NCBI GenBank assembly: GCA_022842245.1
Contig: JALHPZ010000028.1
Coordinates: 30,712-94,711, forward strand
Reading direction: 5' to 3'
DNA length: 64,000 nucleotides
DNA from: Gemmataceae bacterium
GTDB taxonomy: Bacteria > Planctomycetota > Planctomycetia > Gemmatales > Gemmataceae
Part shown: in pieces, positions 11,601 to 18,300 of the stretch
Numbering within the stretch: position 1 is the first letter of the stretch
Layout of the letters: every line of letters starts with the position of its first letter
Program-made: the position numbers and the translations under genes
Notes under the pieces: model-generated
Told to the model about the DNA's origin: nothing
Database searches by the model: none
The model's input: only the letters and a program-made list of their open reading frames with translations

Positions 11601-13991
11601 ACCGACCCGATCGCCGGGCTGCCGATCGACTTCACGTTTGGTGCCGGCGACAAGGGCGTGGCGTCGTTCACGGCCCAACTCAAGACGGCCGGAACGCAGA
11701 CCATCACGGCGACGGACCTCGTGACGGCCACGATCACCGGCCAGCAGTCGGGCATCGTGGTCACACCGGCGGCTGCGTCGAAATTCGTCGTCACCGGCCA
11801 CCCGACGACGGTCAACGCCGGGGCGACCTCGAACTTCACCGTCACGGCGCAGGACCCGTTCGGCAACGTGGACGTGAACTATGCCGGCAAGGTGAGCTTC
11901 AGCAGCGACGACAAGCAGGCGAGCCTGCCCGCCCCGTACGGCTTCCAGTCCGGGGACAAGGGTGTCCGCCTGTTCTCGGACGTGCTCCGCACCGCCGGGT
12001 TGAAGTCGATCGGCGTCGTGGATATTAACAACGCGCTCGTAACGGGTAGCGTGTCGAACATCAACGTCCTGCCGGGCGCGGCGGTCGGCATCTCGGTGAC
12101 CGGTTTCCCCAGCCCGACGACCGCCGGCGTGCCTCAGAGTTTCCTCGTCGCCGCCCGCGACCAGTTCGGGAACGTCGCGCCGAGCTATACCGGCACGGTG
12201 CGCTTCACGGGCACGGACAAGAACGGCGCCCTGCCGCCGGACTTCCCCTTCATGCCGGGCGACGCGGGCCAGCGGACGTTCGTGGGCACGCTGAAGACCG
12301 CCGGCACGCACGCCATCACCGCGACCGACCTCGGCAACCCGGCCTTCACGGCCACGCAGTCCGGCATCGTCGTGGTGCCCGCCGTCGGCAGCATTCTCGA
12401 ACTGTCGAGCATTCCGCCGTCGGTCGTCGCCGGGGCGAACAACACCGTTCTCGCCACCGTCCGCGACAAGTTCGGCAACATCGCGACGGGCTACACCGGC
12501 ACGTTGGCGTTCAGCAGCACCGATCCGCAAGCCGGGCTGCCCGCGAACATCCCGTTCACGGTCGCCGACAAGGGCCAGCGGACGTTCACCGTCTCGTTCA
12601 AGACCGCCGGCACGCAGGACCTGGCCGTCGTGGACACGGTGGACAACACGATCGGCGCCGGCCAGAGCGGCATCGTGGTGACGGCCGCGGCCGCCAGCCA
12701 GCTCGTCGTCACCGGTCTGCCCGCCTCCGTGATCTCCGGCAAGTCCGCCGATTTCACCGTGACGGCCCGCGACCCGTTCGGCAACCTCGCTTCCAACTAC
12801 CAGGGCATTGTCACCTTCTCCAGTAGCGATTCCCGCGCCATCCTGCCGACCAACACCGCGTTCATCCCGTCGGACAAGGGCGTGCGAACCTTCACCGCCA
12901 AATTCGGCACGCCGAACACGACCGCGGACGTGACCGTCACCGATGTGCAGTTCCCGGCCATCTCCGGCACGGCGTCCACGAATGTCCTGCCGAATTTCGA
13001 CACCGGAACGACCCTCGTCGGCAACCAGCAGTTCGCCATCGGCACCGAGGCCGTCAACGCCCTGCCGGTCCGCTACTACGATTCGAAGGGCAACTTCATC
13101 TTCGATACGTTCCCGTTCCAGTCGGCCACGGTGAACGGCGGCGGCCGCGTGGCAACGGCGGACTTCAACGGCGACGGGCGCGCCGAAGTCATCGCCGGCA
13201 GCAGCCCCGGCTCGCCGAGCGAGATCACGGTCATCGACGGCTTCACCGAGAAGCAGATCTTCAACATGCGGCCGTTCGAAGCCAGCTTCCTCGGCGGCAT
13301 CTACATCACCGGTGGCGACCTCACCGGCGACGGCGTGCCCGAACTGATCATCACGCCCGACGAGGGCGGCGGTCCCCGCGTCACCGTGCTCGACGGCACC
13401 ACCTTCCAGGTGATCGCCGACTTCTTCGGCATCGACGACCCGAACTTCCGCGGCGGTGCCCGCGCCGCGGTCGGCGACCTCAACGGCGACGGTTTCGGCG
13501 ACCTCATCGTCGCGGCCGGCTTCGGCGGCGGTCCCCGTGTCGCCGGCTACGATGGCCAAACCTTGGCGACCACCGGCAAGCTCGTCAAGGTCTTCAACGA
13601 CTTCTTCGCCTTCGAGGAAACCCTCCGCAACGGCGTGTTCGTCGCGGCCGGCGACCTCGACGGCGACGGCAAGGCCGAACTCATCGTCGGCGGCGGACCC
13701 GGCGGCGGACCCCGCGTCACGGCCTTCGATGGTGCCAGCCTTCTCGCCAACCAGCAGGCCATCGTCGCCAACTTCTTTGGCGGCGATCCGAACAACCGCG
13801 GCGGCGTCCGCATCGCCGTCAAGGACCTCGACGGCGACAACAAGGCCGACCTCATCACCGGAGCCGGCACCGGGGCCGGCAGCCGCCTCACGGCGTACTA
13901 CGGCAAGAACATCCTCGGCGCGGCCCAGCCGCCCGTCGCGTTCGAGTTCGACGCCTTCGCCGGCTTCCAGGGCGGCGTGTTCGTCGGCTGA
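2649..13991 (+). CDS. Giant secreted or surface protein: P-domains, BNR propellers, Ig-like repeats, FG-GAP repeats
   Basis: A 3780-residue extracellular protein with no catalytic domain that I can identify. The N-terminus is basic and carries the planctomycete motif LRLEEAEQRLAPA (about residues 34-46) in place of a classical signal peptide. Three proprotein-convertase P-domain-like beta-sandwiches lie near residues 415-562, 974-1084 and 1294-1407 (phrases such as GDLTIVLVSPNGTRVTLFDQ). BNR/sialidase-type propeller sequence (YVGSASGGVYKTTN, NTGRSWTRI, DKGQTWNYF) fills about 1440-2404, with shorter segments nearer the N-terminus. Nine tandem repeats span about 2535-3449, and five FG-GAP/VCBS-type repeats (DFNGDGRAEVIAG, DLDGDGKAELIVGG) run from 3496 to the end. 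The ATG at 2649 is preferred over the TTG at 2634. It is probably an adhesin or matrix protein; that role is inference. Confidence 0.85.
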   Translation: MPSQDLSRVFRNWVHRVRRPGKARTASKRNTVHLRLEEAEQRLAPAVLPQPIITSPGTALNILADPDNPDPANPPIVHSLQVAVDPTNPQRQIAVGINASGLVGLFTTNGGGKWTNFINTASNAAGNPFLLRFRDPAQVEDANNPAREASRLDAVSPSVSIDRNGKVYITHIQRAASAAVDGNGVGAGVVVFDAFNFSGGAPTQFESNRVLYRWGPNDDAAFNPIVAVNNNVGFTDPFSGLTRSDLTVGHSVYVAWNTNGAAGQEQDSASNPNVVFVSGYVTDADEDALLGANDGNNIGSFTTPIRVSDSYQDTTDPIRASAPQIVFGQAPLEKAGVSQPSSLNIFYAQANGGKIYLDQTTPTMVGTGPNLLPYYGMTVNGQTGGIANAGAADQSATKDFKASVAFPANLAATDQVTDLNVRLVITHPATNEMRVTLTSPLGDSVVLIANRNNTVDPQPGNYGNGLSPGITGANVGIQNGVQGGATFDDQAVRGMNDSGSDAPYIGFFRPERGLGANTLASLFTGRTLAQLTGDWKLTIFDSRGSATAVTQTLNAFDLQFTLGMPVGLGANNVAVSDSVSRGFADVFSTANGAAAKTGIGGYSVAVDTTPVAQNGVGGPLFGLTSGSMFVAYTSGTDIKVSRIAPGATVGGKGVRVNDDTINDHFTEGNRAQFMPTVAIDSKTGTLAVTWFDGRFDASTVRTANFIATSIDGGQTFSSQTPRYVNEEKSLAGTVNQQPYLNQPKFAVDAITLAAFTVEPLPDNMSVAATAHGFNTRQSLFFESGQLWSYWTGNLNANGSAALRATATVAAGPRIVDIDQGTVLGSATSGSQTYNGLAADGSPILSKIRVVFDRPINPTTFTASDVLITYNAPNGSKTIVPAGLPLATDTNNTTFLIPLATPTTQVGSYSIAIGSGIADFVVQASAVITPLAPLPTFNSTDTPLTLPDADDSGPVTIPTTTISTLTLPGLPMGQVIADLNVTLNIQHTFVGDLTIVLVSPNGTRVTLFDQRGGSGDDFTATVFDDQAINSITTGIAPFTGSFRPEQGLSAFRAQNTLGNWILEITDNAGEDFGTLLNWSLDITPGTITGTTVVGNALDQNANAIVGELADGFASPRLNGVSIATAPIILPGPFFVGANVPGSPAGSAPHGQGDSLYLNSGATAIDVRFDRDINPASFTPASILRMTGPYGPVNGPFTVTPTGPRTFRVGFPAQIVDGPYSIEFAPTIVATSGFGLDQSKNAAQSLTLGSDPLATTVASASYNSNPGAITIPANSTVVMDLNVPDLFQIFQNPAISNLRISTRINITHGNVPDLQADLVAPDGTRVRLFTGVGTVGQPPRANFNNTIFQDNGLTNIQLGAAPFDVGTYVPQLPLGALVNRPSQGTWRLEVTNNGLVTGSINNFSITLPFAVTGSGLQEPVGDRFQVGFRLFTQDPTNKATQTQWTPVGPALIGGPQGHESRTSAVAVDPSDPSGNTVYVGSASGGVYKTTNFLTLDAVGPNWIPLTDFGPTTSLNIGSIAVFPRNNDPNQTIVFALTGEGNTRSPGVGVLRSMDGGRSWKVLDSTNNADANGVILPIDDPGRNRAFVGATGFKIIVDPNLSPTGEVLVYMAISGGSAPGVYRSINTGRSWTRIQAGNATDVTLALGSIPRGGQSRNAEILYAGIPGQGVFFTSSAPAAGSMSLMAGGQGNQNRRTTDPNSNEVEVLVSAPTGTPNGGAGGRIALAAPAFEDTDLENSFYQGWLYAFVSNAAGGLEGFYMTKDFGRNWTRVNLPMFQPGLPGDKTGFGTNNESRAQIDPFTLLPTGGGQGTYDIAITVNPLDPYVVYLAGLGTQGPTQTGSIRVDLHTLSDAHALRYGDSSDAGGGVTQAASNTGGAVPFSGGGTAAGLLSFGGLSGEFFNLTRDPANPFLTDATLFIDSTKNFVNNGADVKWRTFFNPLGGTADIHQIISYIDPVTRKNRLIYLGDQSIGSGVDFGDGLDTFVGNLGFTRLPFANRTGNMQITQFYDGAAQPSTLAGDIAQAFFYGGSQDNGSPRSRGDVLRTGNIQWFGPAGDASGMATDQTGSGTAYGYQWPCCGPFFATDFFRVDFPQSDDAFGVGRTSGLLQAGDDPGMDKGQWPLISSAVGYFAINPIDKNGGLISSGAGRVFRSTTLADPSVGANWFPVGEPSGIGGQLEASISKALAFGAPDPANPGQVNNFLYAGNNFGNIFVTNTGGAPWTNISAGLHPGSMFGPAVQDIVPNPRRGSRDAYAVTSGGVFYNPDSLAPGSTWQNITGNLFQLQKAIFGDNAELTSTLNNLTALAVDWRYAIPDDPSNPAGPTHPVLYVGGDAGVYRSRDKGQTWNYFPSVDEDGAAVDGGYLPNVQITDLDLSLGNVDPATGLHNQGLGGLNLLMATTYGRGQFAIRLNNTIDQEFNVQFESGPFVTRLANPNPVGGPSNSLRVIFDQVVDPVTFNASDVTLLDTNGNPVTITGVTRNSDTDYTINFAQQTVPGFYQLVVGPTLSDYGGNLMNQNQNKTNGEADDAFRRLVFLNGLANSLVVDGLPLTVVAGTSATFTVSVEDKNGFPIAGFTGDVGFTSSDPNASVPAVYTFQPSDNGVRSFTVTFTTAGPQTITATPVLAGVANPGQDGTVVLNAPASQLFVFGHPSPVTAGTDNNFTVTAKDQFGNVAIDYLGKIVINSTDTKAILPFGYQFTAADKGTVSLTAQLRTAGLQDITANDFVQVALMGAQTGIQVDPAAAAKLAILNLPDPFNAGDFKNFTVQSQDAFGNIAPDYLGTIHFTSSDPFAALPTDYTFQSSDMGQQTFQVQFRIAGPQTITATDTMNLVTAGVGMTNVTPAAVSNFTVVGHPSPVVAGSDNMFTVTAIAPDSSVAVGYLGTVFFSSSDQQAGLPASYTFTIADNGSKDFTATLKTAGIQSITVADQANTAIQGSQTGIQVLAAAAKTLTIAGFPSPTVAGVDGKYTVTARDEFQNIADGYTGTVRFTSTDPIAGLPIDFTFGAGDKGVASFTAQLKTAGTQTITATDLVTATITGQQSGIVVTPAAASKFVVTGHPTTVNAGATSNFTVTAQDPFGNVDVNYAGKVSFSSDDKQASLPAPYGFQSGDKGVRLFSDVLRTAGLKSIGVVDINNALVTGSVSNINVLPGAAVGISVTGFPSPTTAGVPQSFLVAARDQFGNVAPSYTGTVRFTGTDKNGALPPDFPFMPGDAGQRTFVGTLKTAGTHAITATDLGNPAFTATQSGIVVVPAVGSILELSSIPPSVVAGANNTVLATVRDKFGNIATGYTGTLAFSSTDPQAGLPANIPFTVADKGQRTFTVSFKTAGTQDLAVVDTVDNTIGAGQSGIVVTAAAASQLVVTGLPASVISGKSADFTVTARDPFGNLASNYQGIVTFSSSDSRAILPTNTAFIPSDKGVRTFTAKFGTPNTTADVTVTDVQFPAISGTASTNVLPNFDTGTTLVGNQQFAIGTEAVNALPVRYYDSKGNFIFDTFPFQSATVNGGGRVATADFNGDGRAEVIAGSSPGSPSEITVIDGFTEKQIFNMRPFEASFLGGIYITGGDLTGDGVPELIITPDEGGGPRVTVLDGTTFQVIADFFGIDDPNFRGGARAAVGDLNGDGFGDLIVAAGFGGGPRVAGYDGQTLATTGKLVKVFNDFFAFEETLRNGVFVAAGDLDGDGKAELIVGGGPGGGPRVTAFDGASLLANQQAIVANFFGGDPNNRGGVRIAVKDLDGDNKADLITGAGTGAGSRLTAYYGKNILGAAQPPVAFEFDAFAGFQGGVFVG
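10251..12995 (+). repeat. Nine tandem ~303-bp coding repeats (Ig-like, ~101 aa each)
   Basis: Nine consecutive units of about 101 residues. Each follows the pattern GxPxxxxAGxxxxFTVTAxD, FGN, Y.GxVxFSSxD, LPxxYxFxxxDKG, FxxxLxTAGxQxITxxD, closing with GIxVxPA. The units are diverged at the DNA level but nearly constant in length, so this is a protein repeat array and not a recent DNA duplication. The fold is probably an immunoglobulin-like or filamin-like beta-sandwich stalk. Confidence 0.85.
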
Positions 13992-14013
13992 TCGAGGACA
14001 CCGAAAACCCCGA

Positions 14014-14048
14014 AGCCCCGCGACGTTCGTCGCGGGGCTTTCCTTTTG
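14014..14048 (+). terminator. Rho-independent terminator after the giant gene
   Basis: A 12-bp perfect stem, AAGCCCCGCGAC against GTCGCGGGGCTT, with a GTTC loop, is followed by a pyrimidine-rich run CCTTTT. It begins 23 nt after the stop codon of the giant gene and ends 45 nt before the next start. Confidence 0.85.
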
Positions 14049-14092
14049 GTACAACGACTTCCCGCCGAACCTACACATTGCCGGAGCGATCC

Positions 14093-15295
14093 ATGCCGCG
14101 CGCGTTCCTCCTCCTCGCCGCCGTCGCGTCCCTCGCCGCCGACTGGCCCTCCTGGCGCGGCCCGACCCGCGACGGCCGCGCGCCCGGCACCGGCTATCCG
14201 CTCAACTGGAGTGCCACCGAGAACGTGACCTGGAAGACGCCCCTGCCCGGCAGCGGGCACTCGTCCCCGATCGTCGTCGGCAACCGCGTCTTCGTCACGG
14301 GGTGCGTCGAGAAGGACAAGGCCCGCGTGCTCTACTGCCTCGACAAAGCCACGGGCGAGGTGAAGTGGGAGCGCGTCGTTCTCGTTTCGCCGCTCGAAGG
14401 CAAGCACGCCCTGAACAGCTTCGCCAGTTCCACGCCGGCATGCGACGGCGAGCGCGTGTACGTCAGCTTCTTCGACAAGCCGCGCGCCCGCGTCTACTGC
14501 TACTCCGTCGCCGGCGAGAAGCTCTGGGAGAAATCGCCGGGCGAGTTCCACTCCAAGCACGGCTTCTGCAGTTCCCCGCTGCTGCACAAGGATCTCGCGA
14601 TCGTGAACTGCGACCAGGACGCCGTCGCGTACGTCGTCGCCTTCGACAAGCGCACGGGCGAGGAGAAGTGGCGCATCGACCGGCCGAATCAAACTCGCTC
14701 GTATTGCCCGCCCGTCGTCTTCGAGGCCGCCGGCCGCAAGCAGATGGTGATGACCGGCTCGAAGTGCGTCTGCGGCTACGATCCCGACACCGGCAAGCAG
14801 CTCTGGATCGTCGATGGCCCCACCGAGCAGTTCGTTTCCAGCATGGTCCATGCGAACGACCTGTTCTTCCTCACGGCCGGCTTCCCCGAATACTGGGTCA
14901 TGGCCATCAAGCCGGACGGCCTCGGCAACGTGACGAAATCCCACATCGCCTGGTCCAAGAAGAACGAGGGCGGTTACGTGCCGTCGCCCGTCGCCGATGG
15001 GAACTGGTTCTTCACCGCCGCCGACAACGGCATCGCCACCTGCTGGGACGCCAAGACCGGCGCGCTGAAGTGGAAGGAGCGGATCGGCCGGCACTTCAGC
15101 GGCTCCGCCGTCGCGGCCGAGGGGCGAATCTACTTCATCGACGACGACGGCGTCACCACCGTCGTGAAGGCGTCGGACACCTTCGAGATACTCGCGAAGA
15201 ATCCCCTCGGCGAGAAGTGCTACACATCCCCGGCGTTCGCCGACGGCGCGATCTACGTCCGCGGCGAGAAGCACCTGTACAAGATCGGAAAGTGA
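14093..15295 (+). CDS. Exported PQQ-like (WD40-like) beta-propeller protein
   Basis: A 400-residue protein with a cleavable signal peptide (MPRAFLLLAAVASLAAD) followed directly by WPSWRGPTRDG, the usual opening of planctomycete outer-membrane PQQ-like propeller proteins. Repeated blades read as in YCLDKATGEVKWER, FDKRTGEEKWRID, YDPDTGKQLWIVDG and WDAKTGALKWKERIG, the BamB/PQQ-dehydrogenase propeller signature. No dehydrogenase active-site motif was seen, so it is probably a structural or binding propeller rather than an enzyme. The ATG at 14093 has GGAG 6 nt upstream and is preferred over TTG at 14078. The gene converges on the large fusion gene with only 10 nt between stops. Confidence 0.88.
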   Translation: MPRAFLLLAAVASLAADWPSWRGPTRDGRAPGTGYPLNWSATENVTWKTPLPGSGHSSPIVVGNRVFVTGCVEKDKARVLYCLDKATGEVKWERVVLVSPLEGKHALNSFASSTPACDGERVYVSFFDKPRARVYCYSVAGEKLWEKSPGEFHSKHGFCSSPLLHKDLAIVNCDQDAVAYVVAFDKRTGEEKWRIDRPNQTRSYCPPVVFEAAGRKQMVMTGSKCVCGYDPDTGKQLWIVDGPTEQFVSSMVHANDLFFLTAGFPEYWVMAIKPDGLGNVTKSHIAWSKKNEGGYVPSPVADGNWFFTAADNGIATCWDAKTGALKWKERIGRHFSGSAVAAEGRIYFIDDDGVTTVVKASDTFEILAKNPLGEKCYTSPAFADGAIYVRGEKHLYKIGK

Positions 15296-15305
15296 CGCTC
15301 GCGGT

Positions 15306-18300
15306 TCAGCGCCCGAGCGCGTGGATCGTGTTGTGGATGGTGCCCGCGATCGGTCGGCCGTCGGTGCCCTTAAGTCGGAAACGGATCTCCATGCACCAGG
15401 TCGGTGCGAGGTCGGGCAGTTCCAGCCGCACGGTCTTGCCGTCGGCGGCGAGCGTCGCCTTCGCCACCGCGAGCGGCTTTTCGTCGATGTGCTTCGAGCC
15501 GTAATTCTGGGTTCGCTTCAGCCCCCACACCTTCACGTCGAAGCTCTTCGCGTCGATCGTCTTCGGGTCGATCGCATCGGTGAAGGTCAGTTCCACTGCG
15601 CCAGTCTTCGCTTTCAAACCGATGGGTAGGTCGGCGGGCTGGCCGGTGTAGCGCACGCGGTAGAAGCCGCCGGGAAGCGTGACGTTGCCAGCCCAGGCGA
15701 ACATGCCGCAGGCGTAGAGGTGGTCGTCGGTCGGGTGGAATCGCGGCCGCATGACACCGGTCGGGAACGTCGGCAGCGGCAGGGCGCACATCCCGCCCTG
15801 CGCCTGGCCGTTCACCGTCTCGTGCGGCACGACGAAGATCTGGCCCATGCCGTACGAGGTGTTCAGGAGTGCGCCGGCGAGCGGCCCCCAGGTCTTTGCG
15901 GGCACCCAGATCAGTTCCGCCGGCGAGCGGTCGAAGGCGTTCGTGATCCAGCAGAGCGGTTGCTTCATGGCCGAGTCGGCCGTGTCGGTGATGTCGGTGT
16001 AGCCGAAGAGATTGCCGTAGAAACCGCCGACCTCGACCTTGTTGATGCGGTTCTTGGGCGTCCAGAAGCCTTCCTGATCGGTGACGAAGAAGGTGCCGTC
16101 GGGGTTCAGGCAGACGCCGTTGGCGGCGCGGAAGCCGGTGGCGAGGATATCGGTCTTCGTGCCGTCCTTACTCACTTTCAGGAGCGTGCCGTGGTGCGGC
16201 ACGAGCGCGGGCAGGGCGTGCCGGCCGCTCTTGGCGTAGTAGAAGTTGCCGTCCGAATCGGTCTGCAATCCCATCGCGAACTCGTGGAAGTGCTCCGTCA
16301 CCTGGTGGTCGTTGTTGAAGCACTCGACGAAGTCGGTCTCGCCGTCGCCGTTGCGGTCGTGAAGTTTGGCAATCTGGTCGCGGCAGCAGACGAAGATCGA
16401 CCCGTCGCGGACCTTCAGCCCGAGCGGTTGGAACAGGCCCGAGGCGATCCGCTGCCATTTCAAACCGGCCTCCGGCTTGTCGATGCCGTCGACGCGCCAC
16501 ACGTCGCCGTCCCAGGTGCAGACGGCCATGCTCTTGCCGTCGTTGAGGAAGTCGAACCCGGTCGGGCGGATCAGGGCGTTCCACGGGTTGCGGACCGGCA
16601 GCTCGAAGGTATCGACGGCAAATGGGCCGGCGTTCTTGCCGAGGGTCGCGGTCGTGGTGAGTGTCTCGGGCCAGCGCTTCGGGCCGCCTTCGGTCAGCGG
16701 CTTCAAGGCGCGTGGAGCCGTTTTGGCGTATGCGGCGAGATCGGTCCCGCCCTTGGCGAGCAGCACCTTTACGCGTGTCGGCGTGGCGGCGGCCGGAATG
16801 GACAGCACATGGAAGCCATCTCGTCTCACCACGGACACCTTGCTGTCACCAATGACGGCGACAGCGGCCCCTTCGGGTGCGAGGCGGGCGAGCAGATCGT
16901 GGGAGGATCGATCGATCTCCAGCGTGCGGGTGAAGACGCCGTTCGCTTCCGCACCTTCGAGTTCCAGAATCGCGGCGTCGCCGACGGTGTAGGCGATCAC
17001 CGTCTGATCGCCGTAGGAGTACGTTCCTTTGAACTGCGCCCACTCGCGCGGGAGCGGGCCGTACGGCCGGCCTTCGCGGCCCTTCGGGCGCGGGTCGGCG
17101 AAGCTCCCCTTCGCCGGGTTCGCCCAGCCCGGCCCCACCGAGTTCTCGATGTGCCGCTCGCCGACGAGCTTCGGGTGGACCTGGTGCTGGCCGTTGAAGT
17201 GGATCCCCTTCCAGTCGATGAATCCGGAGCCATTCCACGCGGCGGCGAACCGGAGTGTGTCGTGGTCGAAGAGCGCCCAACGCGTGCCACGTGAGACGCC
17301 GCCGGTGCCGGGGTCCAACCGCACCGCGATCCCCTTGTAGGCGATGTTCGGCCCCGGCCCGCCGACCTCGTACGTGTTCATCAAGCTCGGTCCGTAGTCC
17401 ATCGCCATCCACGGATCGACGCTCGCCGGCGCGGGGCCGAAGGTCGTTCCCTTCGGCAGCTTCGCCAGGTACGCATCGTCGATGCGTGAATACTGCGACG
17501 GGTTGTGCGGCTTGAGGTAGGCTTCGCGCAGGTAGTGGATCACGTCGTATTTCTGGCGGGGCACCATCCACGTCTGCGGGGCCATCAGGTTGTAGCCGTG
17601 GGTGAGCGTGCGGTAGAGGCTGTGCGGGTCGCTGCCGTTCTTGAAAGTGTGGGCGGCGAACTTCGGCGACGTCGGCAGCGAGCCGGGCTGGGTGTGCGTG
17701 CCGTGGCAGTTGGCGCAGACGCGGGTGTAGATCGCCTCGCCGCGCTGGAACGCCTTGTCGTCGAGCCGGCGCAGGAGGCCGGCGTGGTCGATCGTCTTCT
17801 CGTACTCCGGGAGGACGAACACCGTCTGCGCCGGGCGCAGTTCCTTTGCCCGCGTCGGCCCGCCCTCGGCGATTTCAATTAGGTACTTCGCCAGGTCGAG
17901 GAACTGCTGGCGGTCGGAGAGCATGTTCGCCAGCCCCTCCGGCATGAGCGAGACGGTGCCGGTCGAACGCTTCTCGATGTCGGCCGTGGGAATCGCGATC
18001 GTCTTGCCGCCGGCGGGGTCGATCAGCGTGAGCGTGCCGTTCTTCTCGTCGACCAGTTGTCCACTGATCGTCCGTCCGTCCGTCGTGCTAATGGTGAGTG
18101 GCTCGTACCCCTTCTTGAGCACCTTCGACGGTGCCAGGACGGATTCGATGAGGTACTCGGCGGTCGCCTCCTTGCCGGCCTGCGCGAGGTCCGGGCCGAG
18201 TTTCGTGCCGACCTCCGGATCATGGCACCGGGCGCAGGTGAGGAACGGCTGGAAGAACAGCACCGCCCCGCGGCCGGCGTCGCCCTGCGACCGCGCCGCC

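Noticed and set aside
10251..12995. CRISPR-like or DNA-level tandem repeats in the giant gene
   Set aside because: The period is ~303 bp, the repetition is at the protein level, and there are no short identical repeats with spacers.
8724..14078. A 1784-codon open frame on the minus strand opposite the giant gene, and others like it (5814-8480, 3660-5606)
   Set aside because: High GC makes antisense frames of GC-rich repeats open by chance. Their translations are low-complexity Arg/Ala/Gly/Val and match no family, while the plus-strand protein has clear domains.
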